Below, one piece after another: positions 47,290 to 60,500 of a DNA stretch of 64,000 bases. Position 1 is the stretch's first letter, and the number at the start of each line of letters is the position of its first letter. The stretch is from Urechis unicinctus. Its lineage: Eukaryota; Annelida; Polychaeta; Xenopneusta; Urechidae. The notes beneath the pieces are model-generated. The model made no database searches and was not told the DNA's origin. It saw only the letters and a program-made list of their open reading frames with translations. The stretch lies in the NCBI GenBank assembly GCA_034190875.2, contig CM067355.1, positions 37,523,531 through 37,587,530 on the forward strand, read 5' to 3'. Made by a program: the position numbers and the translations under genes.

Positions 47290-47431
47290 GTAGGGTGAAA
47301 TCAAGACGTGGGGCCCCACCACCCAGAGCCATCTTAGCTAGCTTGGCATAACCTATTGAAACACCGAAAACAACTGCACCATAGTACAGAGCGTTGACGA
47401 GCATTTTTCCATCAGTAATTGGTGTTGTCAT
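47213..47431 (-). pseudogene. Small Polinton membrane protein, chimeric C-terminus (copy B)
   Basis: The first 50 codons (MTTPITDGKMLVNALYYGAV, then IGYAKLAKMALGG and RLDFTLRDL) match the 10652-10431 protein of copy A. After residue 50 the frame runs, across a deletion junction, into out-of-frame integrase sequence (SYKASNMENLSAS). The natural C-terminal half is therefore missing. The open frame is a deletion product and not the original protein. Confidence 0.7.
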
Positions 47432-47432
47432 C

Positions 47433-47764
47433 TTATTCCATATAAAAAAGATCCTTTAAATGAGTGTTCGGAGGCTTTTGTACCACAACCTGGTTAGGGT
47501 GTGAAGCTAGTTTCTGCCTATAGCAATAGAATGCTAGTCCAAACACCCCAACGCCGCTGACAACTACAGGCGCAGCCCTTGTTGGCCACGCCTGCCTTTC
47601 CGAAGGCTTGCTGGTTGATATTGGCTCGACAGCTTCTCTCTAGCATCTGTAAGCGCGGTCTTAGCCTCTTGGAGCTCTACCAGAAGCTTATTTTGATTGG
47701 CTTTTCGAGGTGCAGCACCCTTTCGTTCTGCTGTAACCCTTTTGGCGTTTTTTGTAGTGGTCAC
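47433..47764 (-). pseudogene. Coiled-coil plus membrane protein gene of Polinton copy B
   Basis: The minus strand has a basic N-terminal part and a predicted coiled coil (NKLLVELQEAKTALTDAREK). A frameshift near 47590 follows, then RAAPVVVSGVGVFGLAFYCY (transmembrane) and NQVVVQKPPNTHLKDLFYME, with the stop at 47433-47435 one base before the next gene's ATG. The upstream frame has no ATG and reads from a GTG, so the true start is probably lost. Copy A preserves the C-terminal part. Function unknown. Confidence 0.55.
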
Positions 47765-47880
47765 TGACGTTATCTCCGTGCATTCCAGGTGATATTAATG
47801 CGAATGCTGTAACAATGTCGTCGATTGTTAAAGATGTAGCATAAGCTGCATGACAAAGATCAACTTCGCATCGCATTTTC

Positions 47881-50800
47881 TCCCAAAATGTTCATTGCGT
47901 AGTCTTTATTTCGTTATAATTCATCTACATTTTTCTTATGCTATTCTAGTATGGGAAAAAGCCAAACATAATGTTCTGAAACGAACTTTTATCTATCAAA
48001 AGCGAGCTATCGGATATATAAATAAATCCCTATACACCCGCCAAACTTTGGGAAAAAAAGCATTCAAAAATTGAACAAATTATATGAATATAATGCGGCT
48101 TAATTAATGTACTAATATGACGTAAGCTTTTGACCCGATCGTTTACCAATGTATTTTGGTATCGGTTGGATGTGAATACAACGCACAATACGAGAAATGT
48201 AAATTGTATGGTTACGCCATTGTCTACAAGCAATTTATTAGCGAGCTACCACCAATTATTCAGAGCAAACAGTTTTGCGCAAGCTAAACATTTAAGCACT
48301 CAGTTTAATAACTCTTTTTCACTTTTGAAGTATGTAAATTTCAACGAAATATTTTTATATAAACACTTTAATTGTAATCATGAGTATGATTTTTAGACGG
48401 CACTGACAAGTCATCTAAATTTGTATGTCATATGCAGTTTTCATGTGCAACCTGTGAGATGAATTATATTTTGCTGTGTGCGTATCCGTGTATGTGTGTT
48501 TAACAATATTATATGCCCTACGCATTGAGTAAATTTAGGTTTTGCATTCTACCATGCGATGCATAATCTATTGCGTTGCATGTCTTGGTTGCAAATTCTC
48601 CTTTAGCATGGCGCCTACGCCTTTTTCATTTATTAGCAACATTATCAATACGTTGTTGCTATATGTTGTCGTTTCGGGCACCATGAAGCCGTGTGTGTAT
48701 AGCTCCTGTGAACTGCACGTTCAGCCCCGGGTTAGTCGCTATATTTCAGTCGACCGTCGTTTTGTGGTCGTATTTGAAAGTGGCAATGCTATAAAAATTT
48801 CAAGTGATTATATTTTGTGGTTGTCCTGTTAATCTTATTTATGAGCACATTAACACATGCACTCACTCAACAATCTACTAAAATCACTTGACGAGACAAC
48901 CAATTTAATTCAGCCGCATTGACACGCATACATAAACTTAAAAACACACACTATCATACAGGTACACACATCGATATAAACACACTAATAAGATGCAAAC
49001 AGACACAGAAAGTCTCCGAAGCAGACGCACATAAAAGGTCGCCGAGAAATGCATACGCCGAGAAATGCATATATCTCCCTTAGCGCGTGGGTTTGAATAT
49101 GACATATTCGAGACTAACATCAACAAAGTGTTACAATCTATACGTATATTGGTCTGAATTAACATGGCAAAACCATGTTAAGTCAATCAGGCGATTTGGT
49201 ATGTTTGTTGGTCGACAAGCATGTGGTTAGTGCAGACATAAGGATCATAGTGACGATGAATGCCAGCAGTTAACCAAATACATTAACGGCTTGGTTGTAT
49301 CCAATAAGGATCACGGAATAAGAATTACAAACGAACTGACACACAAGAGGTATGAAAAGAAATGGAGGTACAGCACAGTTTCAAGCCCTCTTCTTCTTAT
49401 TTAATTATTGTCGGGTGGTAAAGGTGGATGGGGGCACATGCTTTGTTGTTAGGCGTCTGGTATGGGTAGATTGAGGTCCACATTGCGACGATGGGTGAGT
49501 ACCAGGGATAGTAAGATGCCACATTTACGGGTATCTTGAATATTTATTAGATCAATTAACGGAGAAGTATCGTATCATTTAATTCACAATACAAATATAT
49601 GAGATGTTTATATTGATCTTCTTCCGCACGTACAACACATATACAATCAGAATGTTGCACTGATGTGTATCCGGATTTACAAAGTTGCCATGTGCGATAT
49701 ATATTCCTTCAGGCATCATTATTCTAAAGAGGCTCTCGGCAACATGATTTTCTTAGATACTGGCCCGGGCAATAACCGTCACCCATGTATTCCAATCACC
49801 TGACTCAAAGTAACACTGATTCATTTTAACATACTTCACATCTTTCTCTGCATAATGCACCAATATTAATTCTGATGTTATGATATTATACACAAGTTAC
49901 ACTCTCACTCACACTCACATATTAAACACTCACATAGTTTTTTAATTAGAGGGAGATTGCGCCTTCACCCGACGCCCCAAAACCATGTAAGCCACGGATA
50001 CGGTGAAGACGTCCAGCAGCTAAAACCAAGCTTCGTATAACAAATATTTCTTCTCAACCCCAAGCGCCACCAGGCAAACCCATAGCACACGACACGGCAG
50101 CCCGTCCGAGATTTCCATTAATTAATTTCTCCCAAAATTAATGATTAAATCAGTTACAAAAAGGTACTTCCCCATTTCACCACTTTTCCAATGCCGTTTT
50201 AGTGCGGAGTAATACTGTTAAATTGTTAATGATGTCATAACGGCTAGATTAATTCCATATTTTATATTAATATAATCATGTTAATACCATTAGGGCTAAC
50301 GAACTTACAAAAACTGTTTTTTCTAACATTATTACAACCCCATCGTTGCAATCACATAATCTATATAATCTATTTTTGCTATGTACATGTGCCAGCATAA
50401 AACGGCATTAGCGCATGTTCAGGCTACTATACTCCAGCCCATTCACGTCAAGGATGTCCTCACTTGGATGTATGTCAACCCGCCATGTTTCAACCTCATT
50501 TCTTATCATGACCCAGGTGACCTCAGACAAACAATGTTCGCATATGTTATCATGTTATGTTGAGTAACCTTGTATGTAAGTCGTGTTGCATGACACGTGT
50601 TTACTCGTGAATAATAATTAAATAAAACTTCTAACTCAAGAGTTTTGAAAGACGGTCCGATTGTGATAAAAATTTAGCGTAAAATTTATATTTCAACCAT
50701 CTAACAACATTGCGTTTATTGCCAATAAAATTGCTGTCGATTTATATCAAAAGCAGGATAGTTCACCTGCTGATGGTCATCTATTATCAGTGAGTGTCTT

Positions 50801-51950
50801 GTTGCTATATTTTATTATGCCCAAGAACGTATAGACTATTGGGATCTTGAATAAGCAATGATGGTGCTTTCAATGCATGCATTTAAATTGTGACCATTTA
50901 TAAACCCCTGTTTCACTTTGTTAGGGGCATAGCTAAACGTTACATCTAGTTATGAACGTCGTCAATAGTGCACTTAAATGAAGCTCATCAAATAGCAGTA
51001 TAGTCAGTGGTTTAATGTCATGGTAATCACAACAGTTAATTGTGTAGTTGTGTGCCTGGCCAGCGTCAACCAAAGGCAACATGATATAGAGTTAGGGACC
51101 TATTATATATTAACTATTCTAAAACTGTTAAGGGGTGCTCTACATGTTTAGCTTGTCTCATCCGCGGAGACAATTAGCCGTATTTGTTATGCAGTACATT
51201 AGAAACAGCGTCGTACACGCCTTCAGACGAGAACGACAAATAGTTTTGGCATTGGCTATCTCCGAGAGTAACGTTTTATGCCTCAGATATATAATGTCTT
51301 TGGCGATTTCTTCGTTGGAACGCACACAAGTTATCAATTCTGACCCCCGGGATGCTCAGTGGGAATGTTTTTTTCGAGCAATTGATTTAGGCAGGTGCTC
51401 GAACAAACACAGCGGCCTATTACTCGCTCTAATTGCATACTCGCAGTGACTAATCGGCATTCAGTTGTATTTTCAATTTAAACCGACCCTTACATTCAGC
51501 GCCTATAGATAACACGTCTTAGCACGCTGCTTGATATACGTCAATTGCGCAGCCGATCTCAACCTCGCCGTTCTGTTTGACTAAACATTTCTTTCGCACC
51601 AAATGAATGATCTGATCAACAAATGCGGTTTTTTAAGATGACAACACATTCTGATGTCAAACATATCAAGGGAACTTCACTTGGTCACGAATACCTAAGT
51701 CGCTTTTAGACCCACAGATAGTGGTATTGATTCCATAATGAGTAAATCTGAGAGATTTCTCGTGATTTGGATGACAATGTTAAACGGAAGTTACATCCTT
51801 GAAAGGGGACGCGCCCTAATTCGTTACCGTAGCGAAGTCACCTCTTTGTTGAAAGTTCTGCGAAACACCACCTCTATATTTTCTACACAGCATATTGTCA
51901 ACAATCACCTCTCACTTTTTGCGACCAGCAGCCTAAGTAATCGTTTAAAG
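47881..51950. other. Noncoding interval
   Basis: No supported gene. Frames of 60-104 codons (for example 48542-48832 and 51135-51449, both plus) have no recognised domain or splice support. Paired runs of ACTCACAC occur near 49905-49920. Confidence 0.4.
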
Positions 51951-51959
51951 TTTATATGA

Positions 51960-52900
51960 ACCTTAGTTATATGAATCACGTTGCAGACCAGCTGCAAATC
52001 ATTTATGGCGACACATAGATGACGCACCGTCAGGATTTATTGCTTTGTATGATTATGGTCTTCATATGACAAATTGCGTTTAGATGTTCTTTATTTACAT
52101 TATCCTGGCTTGAAAGTGTTCACACCGCACCGTCTGGAGATTCCAATACCAATAAATGTTTCATATGAACACTATGTTATACTTCCAGTAAAACCGATTC
52201 ACATATAACGGATGTTTCTCATTGCATTATTGTCGGAGCGTGTGCTATTATCTCCTGGGTACTAACAGAAAACTTCACATTTATGTCGACGAACGCTGTC
52301 ATTGTTATATTTTCCTTACGGTCTCTGTGCCATAAATGTGTCATATTATTGTCATGGCTCCATACATACATGCGTTACGTTATTGGTGGCAGCAAATGGC
52401 ATATTTGCTCCTCATTAATTGTACTTTTGTGATTGCTGAAATGTTTTGTTATTTTAGCATGCGCTTTTAAAATGGCAAAAAAGAGGACCGCTAGTGTTAT
52501 GCGATTCAATGCTATATTCATTATTAATTAAATAGCCATGCAATATCTGCAAACAAAGTGGTACCATTATGAGTTTCGGTATTGATATTCAGGCTATGGA
52601 GATTCTACCTACGCAAAATAACGCTAGTTCCTGAAAGTAGATATTTAAGATGTGAATTATTTTAAAGCTAATAAAAATATCATATTTATGAGAAGGATAT
52701 CCAGTACATTGCATTGAAAATAGTCTTTTGCAGAGGGTAATTAAAGAATGCACCAAGACCTATCATGAGCAATAGTTAAAGACAGATTGCCAGACCATGT
52801 AACTAGTTGTTGTCATAGACGCCCCCCGCCATTAAGCGATGCTAATTTAAGTGTAAATCACAAACTGACATGTAAAGCCAAAGGCGCACAATGTAAAACC
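51960..52900. repeat. Local duplication D1, copy 2
   Basis: Matches copy 1 over 52080-52500 and extends further right in common with copy 3. The shared right part includes CCATGTAACTAGTTGTTGTC/CCATGTCACTAGTTTGGTTT and TTAAGCGATGCTAATTTAAG/TTAAGCGATGTGTATTTAAA. No intact frame spans it. Confidence 0.75.
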
Positions 52901-54279
52901 ACCATGAATGGCAGTTGTGACGTGTTTTTTGTTGCTCATGATGACTAAGTCGGCTGGCTGATTGATATCTCCTCCGATGTTTAATAGCCTCCAATTCGTG
53001 CACATTGCGATATCTTAACAACTTACCTGCGTATATGACCAGGATGTGTTTCTAGTAGTCGAAATTGCAGGTGGTCAAAAGCTGGAGGCTCGAATAACGG
53101 AATAACAAAAAAATAAGCTGCGGGTCGCATGGCATGGCATCAGCGTGTCCCTCGATGATTACGCAACCGTGAAGACGTTGATGTATTAATTCCACTGGTA
53201 TTGCCTGAATGAGTCTTATTTGAAAGATGGAAGCAATGACGTCATCACCAACGATCAACTTCAATTCGAATTCTATTTTTATACCCACTTCACCCCATGG
53301 TTTTTCTTCGATATACCCACCAAATTGATCACCCTTGTAATTTCTCGCGTGCACTTATACATAGCAAAACAGTGTAATCAACGAGACACGTTGTATATTT
53401 TATGATTCCTAAGTGTCAAAGACCTTCATTTTATGTTTTGTCATGTTAATAAGTGTGTTTTGTGGCTCTCTTGCACCACGACACTAGCAAATATTAATAT
53501 TCAATGTGGAGCTTACCTCTCCCCAATCTTGTTGCTAAACCGTCAACAACCTATTTTGAACATATGTGCAATGCAACGTAACAAAATCGAATATACAAAA
53601 TTAAATCTCTCGGGTCGACAGAGTAAAATATTTGAAGGTGACCAGATTAACGCGACTAATTCATTTGTGTATCCGGAGCTGACACGAGGTTCACAGTAGA
53701 CAATGCTTTGTGCAGACAAGCTTTTCTTGGCTAGAATATATTAAATTTATGAATTAATGAGGATGTTATAGCAGCCATTCACCATTGAATGTGTGTTCAT
53801 TATACATTGGTTCGGACGTCTGATTGATATGCGATGTTGGATTATGCAACATTCGACTATTTTGTGAAGGTCTTTGACTACGAATCACGAGAGGTGCTTA
53901 GATATAGCTGACATGTGTATGCTAAGTCAAAACTCTGTTTCATCTTTCTGCTGTCATCGCTACATCGAGTATGCGGAAATCTATGCTAAATTCCAAGAAT
54001 GCATGCACCGACTGAGGGTACTGATGTGCACTAAATACAAAGCTAGCCAGGTCTTTTCAAGACTCTGGTCTGTAACTTCTAGTGGCTGATATATTTTTTA
54101 CTAAATTGATATTCAGTTGGTTAGCATAGACCACACCTTCAATAGTTTGTAGTAAGAAGACCCTGCATTAATTTTAGTGATATTACAACCGATGCCAGGT
54201 GAGTTCTTGATTTCAAACACATTTGCCAGGCTGCAGACCAGCAATTTTGCATTACCAAAATATGAAAAACGACCAGTGT
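52901..54279. other. Noncoding interval
   Basis: No gene recognised; frames of 61-100 codons lack domains. Confidence 0.45.
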
Positions 54280-54284
54280 TGTCA

Positions 54285-54521
54285 GGTTCTCTTGGAACTG
54301 CATTCGTAGGAAGAAATTATGTAATGTGGCCTTTGAAATTTGCCACTGACACCGAAACTTCGTGGCAGACGCCGTAGCAGGATTTCATGATTGACAGTAT
54401 CAAACGCTGCCCTGAGGTCACAAAGCACGAGAGCTACAGCACAAGCAATCTCATTGTATACTTGAAGATGTTCTAGTCTCATACTTTGGGCGATTGTACT
54501 ATTATATATTTCATAAGACAA
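54285..54521 (-). mobile_element. LINE reverse-transcriptase fragment
   Basis: A 79-codon minus-strand frame contains IACAVALVLCDLRAAFDTVN followed by HEILLRRLPRSFGVSGK. This is the motif A block of CR1/Jockey-type reverse transcriptases (catalytic Asp in the LxDL.AAFDTV motif). Only this short block is recognisable. It lies between copies 2 and 3 of duplication D1. Confidence 0.8.
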
Positions 54522-54789
54522 ATGCTCCGATTTGTTTTTATCTGAATTATTCTGCCTCAGGCAGTCTGTACGGATGTAATTAAATGACCATAGTCTGTAT
54601 TTTAGAAAATACTTTATGTGTCCTCATTGACTCAGGCAAGTGGTATATAGGAACAAAATGCAAATACAATCAGCAAAACTAATTCACATAAATCTGATGA
54701 ATGTCATTCCATTAATGACAAAGCGTGTGAAATCATCGCTTTGGCAGCAATCGAAATCTAAAAGAAACCCATATGACCGAATGCTGCTA

Positions 54790-55430
54790 ATCTCTGCCAT
54801 AGAGCTCCTTCTTTCCATTACTCTATGTACATAAATGCTTTTGAGTATGGCTTGCAACAAATTACATATTTGCTCCTGTTGTATGCGTACGGTAATTCCT
54901 ATACACTTGTGACTGCTGAAATATAATGTGCTTTAACCCTGCTCTGTTATGAGGCCAAAACAAGCTGCGCCACAACGACTCTGATACACGCAAGCGTGAT
55001 GTCATAAGTCTGTCAGTGCTCTATTTAATAGCACAAAAATAATCGTGCAATAGCAGCAAACAGTGTTTTACCACTGCAAGTTGTTTTCGGTTTTGTGGCA
55101 TAATCTAAGTCTTTGTAATTTCCACACGCACACAAACGACACTAGAAACTGAAAGTACAATATTACACTGCAAAATTATGTCTCTTCTTCACTGCCCGTA
55201 TCGATATATTATTTATGAGAGTAATATGCAAGACAATCTTTTACGGATGCCATGTACTTCTTATTTGATATAGGCCTATAAAGAGAGTAATTCAACCATG
55301 AACCTAGACCATATATAACAAATATTTCAAGACTAAACTACAGACCATGTCACTAGTTTGGTTTGTAGTCAAGCCTCTCGATTAAGCGATGTGTATTTAA
55401 ACGTAAATCACACCCAACCCTTTTACAATG
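54790..55430. repeat. Local duplication D1, copy 3
   Basis: Diverged copy of 52330-52900 and in part of 13270-13470, with landmarks CTTTCCATTACTC, ACATATTTGCTCCTG, GTGACTGCTGAAAT and GACTCTGATACACGCAAG. No open reading frame is conserved among the three copies. Confidence 0.72.
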
Positions 55431-55614
55431 TACACTGCATATCCGCATATCAGACGGGATAACGTCCACAAACTAAGTAGAAAGGTAAAGCTCATACCAC
55501 AACAATTGATTAAAATAGTCGCATATGAAGAATATCATTTACACTCATTTACACATTTACGCCTGATATTTGGCAAAGCAAAAATGCAATAGTCATTCTC
55601 TAAAGGCAGATTCT

Positions 55615-56229
55615 GCGCCCGATTCTGAATCCTGCAATGCCAAGTAGCGTGTGCAGGTCTCCACCAGGCAATGCCAATAGATGTTGCAGCTGGTCTTATC
55701 GTACCATATGATATACCAAATATATATGACAGTAATCACTCCCGTCTGTACACCGGCGATAATTAACAAATTCTAGAATGTTGACGAACCCTCGAGTAAG
55801 GCAATTTAGGTTAAACATTGGCAATTTATTACGTGGCCAATGTCCGCATTTCAATAGTAAACCGAAAAATTGTAAGATGAGTTCGCCGCGTATAAATAGT
55901 AACACCGATCCTAAGGATAAGGATCATTTAAAAGTTTCATCCGGGACCACAATTAAGTTTTGAAGTAAGACATGAATAAATGTTTGAAATGTGGCAACTT
56001 AAATACCTGATTCCATGCTTCCTTTTTTCATGATAGCAAAACGATTAACGAGATGGAGATCTCGAGTTTCATTCGCTAGGTGGAGATACACGCGCTGCAT
56101 CCAATCTCGCAGTTCACCGCTAACGTCATGAGATATCGTTCCACCTGCAATGCTGTTTAGCGAATGCAGGTATCTCACATGGTACGATAAGACCAGATGC
56201 AACGTCTATTAGTATTGCCAGGTGGAGGC
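55615..56229 (-). mobile_element. Inverted-terminal element F1, copy 2
   Basis: Most complete copy. The 59-bp termini 55659-55717 and 56169-56227 are inverted repeats of each other and share GGTCTTATCGTACCAT on the element's two ends. The left terminus extends outward for about 45 bp more, also present beside copy 1. The interior matches 30130-30615 in reverse orientation. The minus strand of the right half encodes GELRDWMQRVYLHLANETRD, closely matching GELRDWMQREYRHLANDTRD in copy 1. No transposase is present, and no target-site duplication was established. A non-autonomous foldback or MITE-like transposon is the best reading. Confidence 0.78.
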
Positions 56230-58178
56230 ATAATAAATAGACGCCACTCCTTCTTCGTATTAAATAAAGCACATTGCATCTGTTGTAAAGGTTATATCCA
56301 GTAACCTTGGTACCTCCTTCGTTTTATCTGTAGGAACAGAGTGATCCATATATGCGTCACATTTGATATATCATTCAAAGTATTCTATCAGGAAGTGAAT
56401 TGATACCTCCTCCGCCGCTGTGATATCGGCACTGACGTTTGGTAAAGTGCATGTCACGAAATATTACGGCGCAATTAAACAAGCAATGAATTATAATCTC
56501 AGACCTACAAAACGAGCCAGGTGTTTTCCGAACTATGCTATGTGATGAATATTAAAATATATTCATTACAAATTGATGGCATATATAAAGTGATGCATTA
56601 TTGATATTGGTTGTACAGTCTTGGAGTAAAGCAGCATTACATCCAGCGACTGTCCTGTGTTTATGGGGCATACCTTTGACAACGCAAAATTTAAATGAAA
56701 TACAAACAACAACGAGTTATTCCAGATGGCGTGACATTACTGCAACATATAAAGTCATTATTACCGTGTAAGAGCCAGCAGGTTAGCAATACTGGTCCTG
56801 TGTTGGGAATGTGGAGAGTTAAATATCAACAGCAATCCCCTACAAACTCTCCATCACACACTGATGCATGACTGGAATTGCTTCATATTTACTACACTTA
56901 TAAATGTTTCCTAATGGCCACTGGAGCAGCCATTCACCGTATTTCCCTTGACTTGAGTATATGTACACCATACTTCAATGGGCTGGAGTTGCTGTAAACC
57001 CTATATCAACAGATTTGAATAATTGGTGCTCATTTTTCAATCGACTGAAGTAGCTGTACACCATATTTCAAAGGATTGAAATGAATTATAGTCATCATCA
57101 GTGGGCTTCATTTTTAATTTGAGGCTCTTAACTTGCTTTATAAGAAAACATGGGTTTAAATGTTTTTTCTGTTAAGTGTACATGAACATTAAGGTTAACT
57201 ATGGTTTACAAGGGGCCATCAATAAGTAATTGGTTACTTTTTTCGCTTGAATAGTCCTCATAATATGGTGTTTACTGATGTGCTGTTTTTTCTGTTCCAT
57301 AGATGGATGCAAAGTCATAGAAAACAATGAAAATAAATCGGGGATGGATATCAACCGAGAACACAACCGCCACCTTAACCTACGCCGTGACTTTTCTCTA
57401 ATGCCCGTCGTGACTGTCCCCTCATTACTCCATTCTGAATTGCACCATGACCCCAATAATATGAGCACTATCGTCCCACTCTAATCCCCATCAACGGTGT
57501 AGACAACTGGTTTCCAGTGCGGGCAAAGCAATCCAGACTCAACTCTCCAGCTTTGAATTTACATTTTAATTTTCAAAGCAGCTTTGGCTTCAAAAGAAGT
57601 GACTGTAATTTACGCCAATAGAACAATTGAATATTGGGACCAATAACGTAATGGTTAGATGCAATCGTGTGGCCATACAGAGAGACAGAGAAATAGACAA
57701 ACACATAAAACTAGCTGATTAAGCTGATACACGCAAGTTCTTTTTAAAGGGTACGACATACCTATGGTTGCACTAGTCATAAATGATTATTCTATCTTCT
57801 TTCTTCCTTTAATCTCGCAATGTGTGCGAAATGTGCTCACATGCGTAAAACAAATAATGCAGAATAAAAGAAATTATGTCTAATAACATAAAGGATGGAA
57901 GTAAAGGGGGCCGACTTGTACTTAGGTAGATTAGGATACAATATCCCATACGTCATCGTAGGTGACTCTTCGTACATAGGTATTAAGTAGTCTTGATTAA
58001 CGAGCAGACATTCTTTGTAATAATATCACAATGAGAGCTACCTTAAGGTAACCAAATTTTGCATCAGTTCCATAACCCGTTACGACCCATATTTACACGA
58101 TCTAAATGGTTTGTTATAATAATGATACATCTGTTGCTGATTTAATATAATAAATTAACTGCGAGACAATTTGCGAAC
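56230..58178. other. Noncoding interval
   Basis: No gene supported; frames near 57.2-57.5 kb on opposite strands lack recognisable domains. Confidence 0.45.
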
Positions 58179-58347
58179 ACTTGCTATCACTTGCTACCAC
58201 TTGATTCTACTTCCTTCTGCTTGCTATCACCACCTGCTACCACTCCATTCCACTTGATTCCAGTTGATGCAATTTGATACAACTTTATACCAATTGTTAC
58301 TACTTGATTCTACTTGATGCTACTTGATACCACTAGATACCACTGAT
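58179..58347. repeat. 10-bp minisatellite
   Basis: Degenerate tandem repeat of about 16 units with a 10-bp period. Its consensus resembles CTACTTGATAC with variants ACTTGCTATC, ACTTGATTCT and ACTTGATGCT. Frames across it are not meaningful. Confidence 0.85.
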
Positions 58348-58484
58348 CAATATGCTCATATTTGTCAGGAAAACATGTGGTTGTGTCAAAATCAATGTGA
58401 TTCAAGCATTCTTTGTGATATCAATGCGATGAATGCGATGAGTGCATACGATCAAATAATTTATTGCAGCATCTACTATTTTTT

Positions 58485-59060
58485 ATAAGCTTTTCATTCA
58501 GTATATAACGATACATGTTTTGTTTGCGACGCATCGTCCCCTTCATCCCCGAGCTCTCAAGTTCACCTGCAGAATTAGTTTTATTGCACTGCGATTGCCT
58601 TATTATGTGTTTGGCTGTTTTAATATTATACGCGCTCTAGTTAGTTTTCAAGCAGAAAGTTCAAGTCGCCACAAATGCTGCATTGTGGTTGATTGATCGT
58701 GTATGCATGCAGGCCTTAGATCACTTTCTACCGCGAGCAATGCATTTTATGCTTTAAAAGAAATTGCTTAACATTTGTGGCTGGCGGCTGTATTGTCATG
58801 TGTCTAATAAGACTTTTTCCAATTGCCCCATACACATCCATTGGATGACAGGTATAAGTGCAGCTGTAAAGCAGTTGTTCTTTAATGAAATTGCGTTTTT
58901 AACGATTCTTAATTCAAACATAGTGCAGAACGGACTACGGGAAAGAATCATTAACTTGATATAAACCCCATCATAAGCCCCAATGTGGTTCGTCCACATA
59001 TGATTTACTTGGTGTCACTTATGAAACAAACAGACATCCGATATAAACAAGAGTCGGCAT
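58485..59060. repeat. Local duplication D2, left block, copy 2
   Basis: Paralogue of 23815-24235, in the same orientation. Only about 100 bp separate it from the right block here, compared with 3.5 kb in copy 1. Confidence 0.8.
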
Positions 59061-59164
59061 TCGGCCATGCTATTGTCTTGTCGAAATTGACGGAATATTT
59101 GGCTTGAGGTCTACCGAGGTTGTAGCTGCCGAATTAGACTACAAATGATTAATAAGCTATGATC

Positions 59165-60500
59165 TGAAGTATTGTCGACAACGAAGAGGAATCAATGATT
59201 TTTCACATTCGTAAGTTGCAATAGCGATAACGTATTGGCTAACGCTGACTTAGTGCTATATAATAAGTTAGATTCGGAAACGAAAAATCTGGTCACATAC
59301 GTATATACATAGTATTTGCATACAGTAGGCATGACATCGACAGTAAAGATTACAGAATGCTGAGCTACCAACCATTGATCAGCTTTGCCGACTTGCGCAC
59401 GTCAAGTTGGTATCAGCAAAACTACCCGACCTTAAAAATGTTATTATTCTTTTCCGCCATGTCATTGTATGCGTATTTCTGATATGCATGGTGACATACA
59501 AAGTGGCGTGAAACCAGCTTATATTAGAATGAAAGCCTAATTATAAAATTGTGCATATTGTCAGTCATCCTGTGTCCCTGGCCTTTCGGCAAGCGTTATT
59601 ACCAGTTTTGCTTGCAACAAGGAATGGTAATTAGTTGTGTAACACTTGCACTGATATAGGACAATGGAAGTACAAGTAAGACTAATCCAGCACAGCTGAC
59701 ACGCATGACGTGACACTATTGATAATTACGCGCTTTGTCCTTGCGGAACGCCACAATATTAGCATGCGACATGCCTACTGCTATACTTACCTTTTCCAGG
59801 AAACACATCTGTACGACCAGGCGACCAATAAGCTAAGTTAAAATGCATCATTTCTAGTTGGTTGAAATGTTACGCACAAGTTCCTCATTAGTCTTGTCCA
59901 TTGAACACGCTCATCATATACGATGATATTATCTACACTACTTTTAATTGTGAAATATTCAGATAAAACTTGGCACGACAGGTTATACATTAACTATCAC
60001 AGGTGTGGCCATATACGCGGACGTTGGTCCAACTACAACTGTAGTTACAGCATCCTTCTTTATTTACAATGATATGTCATTGTACATTACCATCCTAGCT
60101 TGCAAAGCTCCCCTGTCGTTGATCTGGGTGCTTAATTTACATTAACGTTGTCACATGAGATGGGACAGCAGCAGGGCAATTTTAGCGTGTCCAATTTGCA
60201 ACGAAAGCAACTGCAATGCATGCTGTGAATAATGTAGTTACATGCAAGTGGATGAATTATGCGGACATATCATTCAACATAGACGGTTGCTAGTGCAAGT
60301 GCTTTATGAAGACATATTTTACAAGCCAAGGATAAATATGTCTACAGTCAATGTCTCAAATAGCCTTACTGATGCATGGGACGTTCTGAGTAATGTAATA
60401 CGAGACGTATGCCCTTGTTGCTCCATATAAACCCCTCCAATTATGCCATGGTTAGTGGGGTTTTTATTCCACTGATTGTTCAGAAATCAAGTCATGTTGG
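59165..60500. repeat. Local duplication D2, right block, copy 2
   Basis: Paralogue of 27725-29260 in the same orientation and order. The counterpart of the 28689-29066 frame is broken by a stop and frameshifts here. Confidence 0.85.

Larger units (their letters stand above)
44560..47880 (-). mobile_element. Polinton/Maverick remnant, copy B
   Basis: Second minus-strand copy with the same gene order as copy A: coiled-coil/membrane protein, small membrane protein, integrase piece, polymerase. Two internal deletions are visible. One joins the small membrane protein directly to the integrase near 47285 and removes the third small gene. The other removes most of the integrase core near 47160. Polymerase segments are broken by frameshifts. 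Nucleotide similarity to copy A is evident through most of the polymerase. Ends could not be defined. Confidence 0.86.

Noticed and set aside
51135-51449. 104-codon frame as a gene
   Set aside because: No domain, no signal peptide, no paralogue in the window and no splice evidence; compatible with chance.
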